Shown here: positions 33,215 to 44,540 of the stretch, piece after piece
Layout: each line of letters starts with the position of its first letter
Numbering within the stretch: position 1 is the stretch's first letter
Source of the DNA: Neoarius graeffei
Lineage: Eukaryota; Chordata; Actinopteri; Siluriformes; Ariidae
Assembly: GCF_027579695.1 (NCBI RefSeq)
Contig: NC_083579.1
Span: 72,339,371 to 72,403,370 of the forward strand
DNA: 64,000 bases
Direction: 5' to 3'
Notes under the pieces: generated by a model
What the model was told of the DNA's origin: nothing
Database searches by the model: none
Seen by the model: only the letters and a program-made list of their open reading frames with translations
Program-made: the position numbers and the translations under genes

Positions 33215-33720
33215 TTCTCTCACAGCACAGAAATACACAGCGCTGTCATTATAATCCACAGCTTTCACTGTGAAGAATCCTTCCTCAGGAACTGTTTTAT
33301 TCGCTGAAAATTTACTTTGGTTGGATTTTCCAAAGTCTGGATCTTTAAAGTTGGTAGTGTACACTATGAGCTCCATGCTCTCTCCTTGATATTGACGATA
33401 CCAGTACATTTCTCTGTAAGCTGCACCCTTTGTCTGTGAGCATTTTATTGTGGCTGATTGGCCCAGTTTAACCCTGAGTATACTGGGCTGAGAGACATCA
33501 TTTGCATCTGCAACTCCTGTGAATAAACAGGACATAAAGTGTTAAGTTTACGTATGTAAGCTAGCTGTTAATTTTATGTTTTGATGCAGAGGTGTATACA
33601 AAATTTGTAGTTTTCCTATGAGAATCATGTAACTGCTTATTCTTACAGAGACGTCCAGTGTTTTTTGTAGTTACCTTGAATCCAGTAAAGTGACTGAAAC
33701 ACGAGTATAATCCTGATCAT
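33215..33720 (-). CDS. T-cell receptor V segment V8 (family A)
   Basis: The leader 33720-33675 (MIRIILVFQSLYWIQG) and V exon 33516-33215 are intact. It differs from V7 in a handful of residues (TKGAAYREMYW; TTNFKDPDFGKSNQSKFSANK), mostly in CDR1, CDR2 and framework 3. Promoter TGACGTCA is at 33797-33804. Flanks up to about 34660 are duplicated with V10. Confidence 0.9.
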
Positions 33721-33796
33721 GTCTCTTGATGTCGAGGCTGCAGAGTGAACTAAGCGTGTGTAAGATTACACACATTCCTGTTAATCATGTATGATG

Positions 33797-33804
33797 TGAC
33801 GTCA
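33797..33804. promoter_or_regulatory. V8 CRE/decamer-like promoter site
   Basis: Perfect TGACGTCA, 77 bp upstream of the V8 ATG. Confidence 0.7.
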
Positions 33805-34084
33805 CAACTCCACCCACAGAGACAGTGGAAAAATATGTTGATATAATTGACTATTGAATATTGTCAATGTTTGATCATGAGTACACAGTTGATGGAACAG
33901 GATGAGTTCATTTTAGAAACAGAAATTATTATACTGAGCAGTAAGCAATTTGTACACATAAAATAACTACTCTTAATCAGCTAGTTATAGATTAAGGCAA
34001 AATGATATTGGAATATAATAGCAATATTCTCAAAATCATAATGTAATAATGTTGAGCTATTATTTATTACATGTATAAAATGTC

Positions 34085-34665
34085 CTGGGTATGACTTTAA
34101 ATTGCAACCGGTGGTGAGTCTCAGATCCAGGAGGACTTGAGTATTGGGGAAACTGGACTTACCCCTTAATCACCATTGCTCCTACGTCCACTCAGGCCTG
34201 GAGTGGTAGCACCTGCCTGGGTTCCAGCTATGGGTTAAATAGTACATCACCAATAAGGCTCTGGCAGCAGGGCACTTTTCGGTGCAGTGTGGCAGATGAA
34301 CCAACAGGGTCAATGGCACACCACCAGATGGCATGTGGAAGAGCCACTCAAATGGCCAACGCATGGCATCATCTGGCAAGTCAGTTATCACTGTGGGGCA
34401 ACTTCTATACCCATCAGATCTGTGGCACTTTTGTGCACCACTTGGCATCAGGTCTGGAGGTCCAGAGAGACAATATGATGTGGGGCATGACATAGTTTGT
34501 CTTACCTTACCGTGCAAGGCACTTCGTTAGGAGAGGAGAATAGTATGCGAGAGTTCACGAGGCCAGACATTCCGTGGCGGCTTGGCCGGGCCGTTCGTGC
34601 CACCGCTGCGGGCGACGCTGTCGCTCTGGTGTGGGCCTCGCGGCCCTTCTGTGTTTCTGCGCATC

Positions 34666-34670
<5 letters not shown>
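34085..34670. repeat. V8 upstream block duplicated at V10
   Basis: About 580 bp, from GTCCTGGGTATGACTTTAAA on, recurs at 37485-38070 with few differences. Short frames on both strands are not convincing genes. Confidence 0.8.

Positions 34671-34758
<88 letters not shown>
34671..34758. repeat. (AT)n(GA)n compound microsatellite
   Basis: About 42 bp of AT followed by about 46 bp of GA. Confidence 0.95.
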
Positions 34759-34760
<2 letters not shown>

Positions 34761-35049
34761 AGCGAGAGAGAGATACACACACAAGTGTTTTACTGGGAAA
34801 TACGTCACTTGGATTTTTCATGCAAACTAAATTCGGGACTTCAGGAACATAATTTCCAATATCCTCACTCTTGAGGAAATCGATGAATTGTTTTGATAAA
34901 TGTGGGTACTTTTTGTTTGTGACTGTGTCTATATCATAAGAAAATCACACATTGGCTTGAAGACATCATGACACTATTTATTGGCACTAAACCAAATCTA
35001 GCCCACAGCTGCAGGTGTTCTGGTTTGAGAGTAACGTGGATCAGATGAT

Positions 35050-35087
35050 GGTTTTTGTCATTAAGTGAGCTGATCTACAGCACTGTG
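35050..35087 (-). other. V9 RSS
   Basis: CACAGTG, 22-bp spacer, ACAAAAACC. Confidence 0.92.
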
Positions 35088-35534
35088 TAATAAGCTGCAC
35101 AGAAATACACAGCACTGTCGTTCACTGAAAGACTGTTTATGGTCAAAGAACCGTTGTTGTTCCCATCACCACTCAGCTTGATCTTCGTCTCAAATTCTGC
35201 CTCCAGGTTTGGAGAAGTATAGAGAATGTATCCCATGAGTGTAAATCCTGTGTCCTGGCTGTGTTTGTACCACAGAATGCGGTCATAGTTCTTTACACTG
35301 TGTGAACATTCAATCTCAGCAACCTCGTCTTGTTTTTTTATGAGATCAGGAGGATTCTGGACGACAGAACAAACACCAGAACCTGTGGAGAGAAAAAGAA
35401 AGAATTCAAGACAAATTTGGAGGAAAAAGAAACAAAAAAGAAAATGTAATAATTGTTTGTAGATGATATATTATACATTGGATAAATTCACCTGCAAAAT
35501 ACAAAAGTATGGTGATGATGAGAGCAGGAACCAT
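35088..35534 (-). CDS. T-cell receptor V segment V9 (family B)
   Basis: The leader 35534-35492 reads MVPALIITILLYFAG; the V exon 35382-35088 is open across 295 bp. Notable text is KKQDEVAEIECSHSVKNYDR, GYILYTSPNLEAEF and NDSAVYFCAAYY. A (CT)n run of about 55 bp begins just before the ATG, where V6 has GT. Its flank continues into a SINE at 35706. Confidence 0.88.
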
Positions 35535-35538
35535 GCTG

Positions 35539-35539
<1 letters not shown>

Positions 35540-35594
<55 letters not shown>
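35540..35594. repeat. (CT)n microsatellite at V9 promoter
   Basis: A pure CT run, then a short GT run, directly 5' of the leader. Confidence 0.95.
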
Positions 35595-35598
<4 letters not shown>

Positions 35599-35705
35599 GC
35601 TGTGTGTGTGTGTGTGGTGGGCAAGGGTGCTGCTTTTAATGAAACTAAGACAAAACAGACATGTGTGTTACCATTGTTTTTAGAAATGTACCTCATTTTT
35701 TTTCA

Positions 35706-36082
35706 GGCGGCACGGTGGTGTAGTGGTTAGCACTGTTGTGTCACAGCAAGAAGGTTCTGGGTTGAGCCCAGTGGCTGAATGGTAGAGTCTTTCTGTGTGG
35801 AGTTTGCATGTTCTCCCTGTGTCCGCGTGGGTTTCCTCCGGGTGCTCCGGTTTCCCCCACAGTCCAAAGACATGCAGGTTAGGCTAATTGGTATCTCTAA
35901 ATTGACCGTAGGTGTGAATGTGTGTGTGAATGGCTGTTTGTCTCTATGTGTCAGCCCTGTGATGACCTGGTGACTTGTCCAGGGTGTACCCCACCTCTCG
36001 CCCATAGTCAGCTGGGATAGGCTCCAGCTTGCCCACGACCCTGCACAGGATAAGTGGCTATGGATAATGGATGGATGGATGG
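35706..36082 (+). mobile_element. tRNA-derived SINE, near full length
   Basis: Head to GATAATGGATGGATGG end. It sits at the same place relative to the V gene as the split SINE of the V6/V7 unit, so it is probably the same ancestral insertion. Confidence 0.85.
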
Positions 36083-36199
36083 CATTTCTAATGAAAGGGC
36101 TCCCTCTAGCAGATTACATCATGTGCATCATTAACTTGCCTCATGATAAATGCTAGCATCAAGGTAAATTGAATCTCTTTGCGTTCACTTTCAATAAAC

Positions 36200-36489
36200 A
36201 AGTCAAAGTCATTCCCGCACTATTCATGGTGCATTTGGCAGCGCCAATCTCCATTTCGTAGTGCTCGGCATCTCACCTATATTACATAGCTAGGGTTACA
36301 GTGGGGGGCTAGTCCTCTGGTAACCACAAGAGTTTGACTCCCCACTTGCATCTTTATTGCAGCGTGCCTTGCCAGATGGCAGTAGGCACCATTTATATGA
36401 TGATCTTTGGTCTGACCCAACCGTGAGTAGAACTCACGATTTCCCGATCGAAAGGCAGACACGCTCGCCACTAGGCCACTCACCGGTGG
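36200..36489 (-). mobile_element. Second tRNA-derived SINE family, copy 2
   Basis: Same sequence and same target site as 32605-32887, duplicated along with the V gene. Confidence 0.85.
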
Positions 36490-36778
36490 TTCACTTAAAA
36501 AAACTGATCCCATTAATTCATATATTTTGCATTATTCAGATATTACAGTATCATCTTGTAACCTGGTAAATTATTCAGAGACTCAAACTCAAGCAAAATT
36601 TTCACCTCTGGATATTTGAAAAAGCAAATCTTTATAACCTTCCGAAACATTAGCATAAAATGTTTTTGTCTGTATAATCAAAGAATTTGTCTGTAACCAT
36701 GACAGAAAGTTTTATAGATGTGTAGTGTTATACTGCCCCCTGTAGGTGTTTCTATTTCTTCCTGCCTTCCACACAGTG

Positions 36779-36817
36779 TGTTTTTGTACAGCTCTGCCCT
36801 GTGGTTAAAACACTGTG
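36779..36817 (-). other. V10 RSS
   Basis: CACAGTG, 23-bp spacer, ACAAAAACA. Confidence 0.92.
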
Positions 36818-37323
36818 TTCTCTCACAGCACAGAAATACACAGCGCTGTCATTATAATCCACAGCTTTCACTGTGAAGAATCCTTCCTCGGGAACTGTTT
36901 TATTCGCTGAAAATTTACTTTGGTTGGATTTTCCAAAGTCTGGATCTTTAAAGCTGGTAGTGTACACTATGAGCTCCATGCTCTCTCCTTGATATTGACG
37001 ATACCAGTACATTTCTATGTAAGTTGAACCCTTTGTCTGTGAGCATTTTATTGTGGCTGATTGGCCCAGTTTAACCCTGAGTATACTGGGCTGAGAGACA
37101 TCATTTGCATCTGCAACTCCTGTGAATAAACAGGACATAAAGTGTTAAGTTTATGTATGTAAGCTAGCTGTTAATTTTATGTTTTGATGCAGAGGTGTAT
37201 ACAAAATTTGTAGCATTACTATGAGAATCATGTAACTGCTTATTCTTACAGAGATGTCCAGTCGTTTTGGTAGTTACCTTGAATCCAGTAAAGTGACTGA
37301 AACACGAGTATAATCCTGATCAT
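36818..37323 (-). CDS. T-cell receptor V segment V10 (family A)
   Basis: The leader is 37323-37278 and the V exon 37119-36818. Text TKGSTYIEMYWYRQYQGE and TTSFKDPDFGKSNQSK place it closest to V8. The base before the ATG region differs slightly, but the leader peptide is the same MIRIILVFQSLYWIQG. Promoter TGACATCA is at 37400-37407. Intact. Confidence 0.9.
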
Positions 37324-37399
37324 TTCTCTTGATGTCGAGGCTGCAGACTGAACTAACAGTGTGTAAGATCACACACATTCCTGTTAATCATGTATAATG

Positions 37400-37407
37400 T
37401 GACATCA
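37400..37407. promoter_or_regulatory. V10 CRE/decamer-like promoter site
   Basis: TGACATCA, 77 bp upstream of the ATG. Confidence 0.65.
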
Positions 37408-37484
37408 CAACTCCACCCACAGAGACAGTGGAAAAATACATTGATATAATTGACTAAGTGTCCAGACTAGTTGATCATTCTTAG

Positions 37485-38070
37485 TCCTGGGTATGACTTT
37501 AAACTGCAACTGGTGGTGAGTCTCAGATCCAGGAGGACTTGAGTATTGGGGAAACTGGACTTACCCCTTAATCACCATTGCTCCCACGTCCACTCTGGCC
37601 TGGAGTGGTAGTACCTGCCTGGGTTCCAGCTATGGGTTAAATAGTACATCACCAATAAGGCTCTGGCAGCAAGGCACTTTTCGGTGCAGTGTGGCAGATG
37701 AACCCAACAGGGTCAATGGCACTCCACCAGATGGCATGTGGAAGAGCCACTCAAATGGCCAACGCATGGCATCATCTGGCAAGTCAGTTATCACTGTGGG
37801 GCAACTTCTATACCCGTCAGATCTGTGGCACTTTTGTGCACCACTTGGCATCAGGTCTGGAGGTCGAGAGAGACAACATGATGGGGGCATGACATCGTTT
37901 GTCTTATCTTACTGTGCAAGGCACTTCTTTTGGGTAGGGGAATAGTATGTGAGAGTTCACGAGGCCAGACATTCTGTGGTGGCTTGGCCGGGCTGTTTGT
38001 GCCACCGTTGCGGACGACTCTGTCGCTCTGGTGTGGGCCTTGCAGCCCTTCTGTGTTTCTGCACTTCCTA
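37485..38070. repeat. V10 upstream block, copy of 34085-34670
   Basis: Segmental duplicate. The AT/GA microsatellite of the other copy is replaced by unrelated DNA with a short (AG)n at 38111-38136. Confidence 0.8.
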
Positions 38071-38341
38071 ATGAAGCAGTCATCACCGCTAGCAATGGAA
38101 AGCTGACTATGAGAGAGAGAGAGAGAGAGAGAGAGAAGTGTTTTCCTGGGAAATACACCACTTGGATTTTGTATACAAAATGTACAGTAATATTTTTACT
38201 ATAACATTTTGCGTGACTACAAGAATGCACTGTAAACATTGTAAACAGTGCAAGGTTTTGATGACATTGTCATCCCGAGGATTTGTTGTGTTATACTGCC
38301 CCCTGTAGGTGTCTCTGTTTCTTCCTGACTGACACACCGTG

Positions 38342-38380
38342 TGTTTTTGTACAGCTCTGCCCTGTGGTTATAACACTGTG
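38342..38380 (-). other. V11 RSS
   Basis: CACAGTG, 23-bp spacer, ACAAAAACA. Confidence 0.92.
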
Positions 38381-38865
38381 TTCTCTCACAGCACAGAAAT
38401 ACACAGCGCTGTCATTATAATCCACATCCTTCACTGTGAAGAATCCTTCCTCAGGAACTGTTTTATTCACTGAAAATTTATTCTGGTTGAATTTTCCAAA
38501 GTCTGGATTGCTGAAGGTGTTCGTGAGCACTATAAGCTCCATGCTCTTTCCACGATACTGACAGAACCAGTACATTTGATTGTAAAGTGCACCCTTGGTG
38601 TGTGAGCAGGTTATTGTGGCTGATTGGCCCTTTTTAGCCCAAAGTGCATTGGGCTGAGAGACATCATTCGCTCCCTGAACTCCTGTGAATAAACAGCAAA
38701 TGCAATGTCACTGTAATAAATATAACGTTGACGTTTATTGTCTTATTTTGATTTATGGATATGTAAAGCAGTTATAGTATTACAGATGAAACCAGAAGCT
38801 TTGAAAAGATGTTAGTTACCTTGAATCCAGCACAGTGACTGAAACACGATTATAATTCGTATCAT
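38381..38865 (-). CDS. T-cell receptor V segment V11 (family A)
   Basis: The leader 38865-38820 reads MIRIIIVFQSLCWIQG; the V exon is 38682-38381. It carries the same MYWFCQY framework as V5, with Cys for Arg, and SNPDFGKFNQNKFSVNK. Its site TGATATCA (38942-38949) is a weaker CRE at the usual 77 bp. Leader intron and 5' flank match V5 nearly base for base. Intact. Confidence 0.88.
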
Positions 38866-38941
38866 CTCTCTTAATGCTAAGACGACAGACTGAACTCAGA
38901 CCGTGTAAGGTTATATAGATTCTCATCAATGATTTTTGATG

Positions 38942-38949
38942 TGATATCA
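38942..38949. promoter_or_regulatory. V11 variant promoter site
   Basis: TGATATCA, 77 bp upstream of the ATG; fits TGAYRTCA. Confidence 0.6.
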
Positions 38950-39231
38950 TAACTCCTCCCACCCAGACAGTGTAAAAAACACTTCAAATTATTCAACGTG
39001 ACAAAAACTGCCAATGAGCAGTTGTGATTCCGATGGTTTAAAACTCAGAAAACCTGACCTAATGGTTTCTAGATTATATAAAATTACACACTGGTTAAAT
39101 TCACTTGTGAAATAATGAGAGCGGGAACCGTGCTGCCTGTGTGTGCATGTTTGTGTGGTTTATTGGCACTAAATCAAATCCAGCCCACAGCTGCAGGTGT
39201 TCTGGTTTGGGGGTAACGTGGATCAGATGAA

Positions 39232-39269
39232 GGTTTTTGTCATTAAGTGAACTGATCTACAGCACTGTG
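39232..39269 (-). other. V12 RSS
   Basis: CACAGTG, 22-bp spacer, ACAAAAACC. Confidence 0.92.
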
Positions 39270-39740
39270 TAATAAGCTGCACAGAAATACACAGCACTGT
39301 CACTCACTGAAAGACTGTTTATGGTCAAAGAGCCGTTGTTTCTGCCATCACCACTCAGTTTCATCTTCGCTTCAAATTCTGCCTCGAGCTTTGGAACAAT
39401 ATTATTTAGATATCCCATGTATGTAAATCCTGTGTCCTGGCTGTGTTTGTACCACAGAATGCGGTCATAGTTCTTTACACTGTGTGAACATTCAATCTCA
39501 GCAACCTCGTCTTGTTTTTTTATGAGATCAGGAGGATTCTGGATGACAGAACAAACACCAGAACCTGTGGAGAGAAAAAGAGAGCAATCCAGTTGTATGA
39601 AATGAATATATTAAAATATTATATAAAATTATATTGTTAGTTCCTATTAAACAATATTATATTAAAATATGATATTTTACATGATATTTACCTGGGAGGT
39701 ACAATAGTGTGGCAGTAAAAGTGATGAGAACAGTATACAT
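39270..39740 (-). CDS. T-cell receptor V segment V12 (family B)
   Basis: The leader 39740-39692 reads MYTVLITFTATLLYLPG, a second leader type within family B (49 bp rather than 43). The V exon 39564-39270 is open with EIECSHSVKNYDRILWYKHS and GYLNNIVPKLEAEFEAKMK. V19 at 61942 shares its leader, intron and upstream sequence but is broken. It has no long microsatellite before the ATG. Confidence 0.87.
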
Positions 39741-40024
39741 GTTGAGTCTGTCTGCTGTGGGAGTGGAAGCGTGTCATCCAATCCATTCTCTTCTTCTTGA
39801 CTCCTGCATGACGCTCCACTCCGTTATCTATTTCTTACATTACCATTTCTAATGAAACGGCTCCTTCTAGTAGATGCTTTAAACTTTTGTATTTGAGAAC
39901 TTAGTGATTCAGACTTACAAACTAAGAGTCTAGATTCTAGAAATGTAAATGTTCATGACTCCTGAAAAGAGTGATTTTTGTGTCATTGTGCCCCATTTAG
40001 GCGTCTCCATTTCATTCTCCATTG

Positions 40025-40243
40025 GGTGGCACTGTCACCTCACAGCAAGAAGGTTCTGGGTTCGAGCCCAGTGGTTGACAGGGGCCTTTCTCTGTGGAGT
40101 TTGTATGTTCTCACCGTGTCTGTATGGGTTTCCTCTGGAAGCTCCGGTTTCCCCCACAGTCCAAAGACATGCAGGTTAGGTTAACTGGTGACTCTAAATT
40201 GACCGTAGGTGTGAATGTGAGTGTGAATTCACACCTTCATGTA
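40025..40243 (+). mobile_element. SINE, left part, split by Tc1
   Basis: Head and body up to GTGTGAATTCACACC; the right part resumes at 41064. Confidence 0.8.
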
Positions 40244-41063
40244 CAGTGGTGCTTGAAAGTTTGTGAACCCTTTAGAATTATTTATATTTATGCATAAATA
40301 TGACCTAAAACATCATCAGATTTTTACACAAGTCCTAAAAATAGATAAAGAGAACCCAGTTAAACAAATGAGACAAAAATATTCTCCTGATGGTGGACTC
40401 ATGAACATTAGCATTAGCCAATGCGAGAGAGGCCTTCAGTTGCTTAGAAGTTACCCTGGGGTCCTTTGTGACCTCGCCGACTGTTACATGCCTTGCTCTT
40501 GGAGTGATCTTTGTTGGTCGACCGCTCCTGGGGAGGGTAACAATGGTCTTGATTTTCCTCCATTTGTACACAATCTGTCTGACTGTGGATTGGTGGAGTC
40601 CAAACTCTTTAGAGATGGTTGTATAACCTTTTCCAGCCTGATGAGCATCAACAACGCTTTTTCTGAGGTCCTCAGAAATCTCCTTTGTTCATCCATGATA
40701 CACTTCCACAAACATGTGTTGTGAAGATCAGACTTTGATAGCTCCCTGTTCTTTAAATAAAACAGGGTGCCCACTCACACCTGATTGTCATCCCATTGAT
40801 TGAAAACACCTGACTCTAATTTCACCTTCAAATTAACTGCTAATCCTAGAGGTTCACATACTTTTGCCACTCACAGATATGTAATATTGGATCATTTTCC
40901 TCAATAAATAAATGACCAAGTATAATATTTTTGTCTCATTTGTTTCACTGGGTTCTCCTTATCCAATTTTAGGACTTGTGTGAAAATCTGATGATGTTTT
41001 AGGTTATATTTATGCGGAAATATAGAAAATTCTTAAGGGTTCACAAACTTTCAGGCACCACTG
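40244..41063 (-). mobile_element. Internally deleted Tc1-like element, copy 1
   Basis: Ends CAGTGGTGCTTGAAAGTTTG and the matching inverted right end; TA on the left, altered on the right. Only the N-terminal helix-turn-helix half of a transposase remains and its frame is damaged at the start. It was duplicated together with V12; compare 62899-63717. Confidence 0.85.
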
Positions 41064-41218
41064 TCGTTTGTCTCTATGTGTCAGCCCTGTGATGATCTGG
41101 CAGCTTGTCCAGGGTGTACCCCGCCTCTTGCCCATAGTCAGCTGGGATAGGCTCCAGCTTGCCTGCGACCCTGTACAGGATAAGCGGTTTCGGATAATGG
41201 ATGGATGGATGGATGGAT
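41064..41218 (+). mobile_element. SINE, right part
   Basis: Continues GTTTGTCTCTATGTGTCAGC to a (GATG)n end. Confidence 0.8.
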
Positions 41219-41479
41219 GTTAGAGATTCTTTTTCTAGTGTAGAGAAGTTTCTCTTTTTGGCTGTATTACGCCTCTGCATATCTGAAAGTTTGGGGCGTG
41301 GCATCTAAACTGAGAATATATACGGGCGTGATTATGTAAATGATGATGGTTTTAAGTTCTTACTCTGAGATTGGCGAGATATGAACATTTCAAGAATCAC
41401 ACATGAACCCTGTAGTGCAATGATTTCTACATTCGAGTCTGCACTGTTTTCTGCGCTAGATTAATAAATGTGGGGGAGT

Positions 41480-41703
41480 GATTATGACATTGTCTTTATT
41501 CATAACACAGAAATACGCAGCGCCATCATTATAATCCACATTTTTAACTGTGAAAGGCTGAAAGTTGATCTTGGTTGAATTCTGGATTGTCCTCGGTGAT
41601 GGTGTGCACTCTGAGCTCCATTCTCTCTCCTTGGTGTTGACAATACCAGTCCGATTACGGTTTGCATCCTTGATGTTTGAACAGTTTATTGTGGCCACAA
41701 CCA
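41480..41703 (-). pseudogene. V segment pseudogene V13 (family A)
   Basis: Recognisable family A pieces ATINCSNIKD, KNVDYNDGAAYFCVMNK remain, but the core Trp region is garbled, the 5' end stops at 41703 with no leader, and the heptamer position reads GACAATG without a nonamer. It abuts the 3' flank of V14 directly. Not recombination-competent. Confidence 0.85.
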
Positions 41704-41747
41704 CAGCTGCAGGTGTTCTGGTTTGGGGGTAACGTGGATCAGATGAA

Positions 41748-41785
41748 GGTTTTTGTCATTAAGTGAGCTGATCTACAGCACTGTG
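41748..41785 (-). other. V14 RSS
   Basis: CACAGTG, 22-bp spacer, ACAAAAACC. Confidence 0.92.
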
Positions 41786-42236
41786 TAATAAGCTGCACAG
41801 AAATACACAGCACTGTCATTCACTGAAAGACTGTTTATGGTCAAAGAGCCATCTTTGGTCCCATCACCACTCAGCTTGATTTTGGTTTCAAATTCTTCCT
41901 CTGGCTTTGGAAGAGTATTGAAAATGGATCCCATGAGTGTAAATCCTGTTTCCTTGCTGTGTTTGTACCACAGTATTTGATTATAGCTCGCGACAGTGTG
42001 CGAACATTTGATCTCAGCAACCTCGTCTTGTTTTTTGATGAGATCAGGAGGATTCTGGACGACAGAACAAACACCAGAACCTGTGGAGAGAAAAAGAGAG
42101 AAATCAAGGTAGCTAAAATGAAAAAGTAAAACATTTGGGGATTAGATTTTCTAAGATGTTCGATAGAAAGACATGTATGATATGCACCTGTTAGAAATAA
42201 TAGTGTGGCAGGAAATATGATGAGAACAGTACACAT
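41786..42236 (-). CDS. T-cell receptor V segment V14 (family B)
   Basis: The leader 42236-42188 reads MCTVLIIFPATLLFLTG; the V exon 42080-41786 is open. It differs from its siblings at SHTVASYNQILWYKHSKETG and GSIFNTLPKPEEEF. An Ets-like ACAGGAAGT lies about 75 bp upstream. Its upstream region is duplicated at 63720-64000, where the gene itself is gone. Confidence 0.88.
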
Positions 42237-42529
42237 GTTGATGCTCTGGGTTGCGTGTGTAATCTAAATTAAAATAAAAGAGAGTAGAAGCATGTCATCC
42301 ATCCTCTACTTCCTGTATGGGGTGTACCAGTACTCTTATCTATTTGATACATTGCCATTTCTAATGAAAGTGTGTCCTCTAGTGGATTGCATGATGGAGA
42401 GTAAAAGTAGAATAAGTGAAATCTATAATAATTTTGACAGCTGGCCTTTACTGATACTTCCTGAAAAAAAAGGAGAAAAAAAAGAAAAGCAAAACTAAAC
42501 CAGAAATATTGTTTTTGCAATAACACTGA

Positions 42530-43256
42530 GGTATGTGTTCATGGCTATGAGTGATGGTTGATAAATAACACGACTGTAAATAGATAGTATAGTATATAGT
42601 GTTTTTTAATGTTACTCATATGTGAATAAGATTTTTGTCAAATGTAAAATTCTGAGCAGATTAAATAACAGGAGAAATGATTTATTAATCATTTTTATAT
42701 CAGAATTCACATGGCATATGTTAACAATTTATACTTTATCCAAAGTTTGTTTCTATGACAGAATCAGATGAAATCAATCAAAACGTGTTTCCACATAAAT
42801 TTATGAAGTTTTATTCTGAGCTTTTGGACCCACGGTCCATGACATCAGGGACAGAACGGAATGTGTATTTACAAATGTCAATGAAATAGTTTAGCGGAAA
42901 ACAACAACAACAACAACAACAACTAAACTATTGTGTACATTATGATGGGTCGTGAGCTTGTAAAATAAAATAATTTACAAGAAACATTGAATAGAAATAA
43001 AAAAAATGCATACAAAAATAAATACTATGAGATAAACTTACCTTAAATAAAGTTAAAATGTATGAGAAATTTACCTTCCATAAAGTTCACATGCTAAAAA
43101 TGTATCATCTTTTTCCTTTAAACCTGTTATGACAAAAACATAACTGTATCATAAGCGTGTCATGAATGATGTCAAACGTTCACAAGTTATCATAACAATG
43201 CATATGGAGTAATAAAACAGTATTGCTAGTCTTGATCATGATATGTGTCATAATAA
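42530..43256. other. No gene; AT-rich
   Basis: AT-rich intergenic sequence with a short (CAA)n run at 42902-42921. Nothing else recognised. Confidence 0.4.
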
Positions 43257-43258
43257 TA

Positions 43259-44413
43259 GAGCGGCGGCTACAGTAATCGACACCTTAAACTTTTTTCCGT
43301 TGCAAAAGTAGAAAAGACTTTCAATATGTAAATTGTGCATGAATAATTACTCAAACTTCCACTGGGAAAAAAAGAATTGATTCCCGATTACTTAGCGTAT
43401 CAGATCATGTGACATCGTTCCATAATTATCGACACCTTAACCTGCGCCAGAAAATCTTTTTGTTCCACTTTCTACCCGCTTTCTAAGTCTTTTCGTAGAT
43501 CATGTTTTGTTAATCGTTCGTTGTTGTTTGTATTAATTTCTAGTTTTGTAGTTTAACAATAAATATCAACAGGGAATCGACACTGTAACCACATGGAAAT
43601 CCAGGTCAAAGGCCGCAGGTCTTTCCTCGAACCAAAATAGAAAATGTCTACTGATATTGTAATATGTGGTAGATATTTACAGCAAACTGCAACATATATA
43701 TATATATTTTTTTTTTCTGAAAAAATAGAAAAATCTGAATATTTTAAGCATGTAATTTTTTTTATATGCTTGGAATTTAATTCTGGTCTAATTCTATTTA
43801 TTGCAATCGGATTCCAAATACTCTATAAACATTCCGTCGTTCTGTTATGAATCAGAAAAAAACATATTATAAATCACAACACTTTTATTTTTTTAAAGTA
43901 CTTCATCTACTGTACTTCAACAATGTTACACAAAGATCGATCCATAACAGTTGTAAATGTCACTTAATTCCACAGGGTGTCGATAATGGTGGACACCGGT
44001 GAAAGTGGTCACTCTTATCGACACCTCACGTGACTTCTCAAACGCACATTTAGATACAAAATGGCGGCTGTCAAATGAAAGAGTAAGAAATAAAGTAGGT
44101 TTCGTCAAGGAGATCATGAAATATCGGTGAATCTGATCAGTAAAAACATGTCCATGATCTTTCCACCATGCTTACCTGCGATGATAACGTCCGGGTTTTC
44201 CTTAAATTGCTGATCGTGCTAAAAAAATTCCATCTCAGGTAACGAGCTGTGTCATCAGATGACAAGATCAAAGGGAGAGGAGGGTCTTCCAGTTGATTAA
44301 TTAACCAATAATAACTGTTGTAACTGAAATTCAGCTTTGTAAAATAGTTTTTTATTGGTAAATCTGAAAAGGCGTCGATAATTATGGACTGTCGATAATT
44401 GTAGCCACCGCTC
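43259..44413. mobile_element. 1.15-kb inverted-repeat element, TA flanked
   Basis: The left end GAGCGGCGGCTACAGTAATC and the complement of the right end, GAGCGGTGGCTACAATTATC, are inverted partners, with TA on both sides. The motif ATTATCGACACC or its complement recurs inside near 43275, 43428, 43980, 44016, 44373 and 44390. No transposase is readable. A TA-duplicating superfamily (Tc1/mariner/pogo) is likely. Confidence 0.7.
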
Positions 44414-44501
44414 TATATGTCATGACATTGTTATCTCAATGGCTTTTATGTTATTCAGCCCTCATTAGGTGTCTCTGTTTCTTCCTGACTGACACACCGT
44501 G

Positions 44502-44540
44502 TGTTTTTGTACAGCTCTGCCCTGTGGTTATAACACTGTG
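44502..44540 (-). other. V15 RSS
   Basis: CACAGTG, 23-bp spacer, ACAAAAACA. Confidence 0.92.

Noticed and set aside
34182-34530. Several overlapping frames on both strands upstream of V8, repeated at V10
   Set aside because: Present only as part of the segmental duplication, no start context, domain or splice structure.
42269-42526. Phe/Leu-rich frame upstream of V14, repeated at 63771
   Set aside because: Conserved only because the flank was duplicated; no leader-like or known domain.
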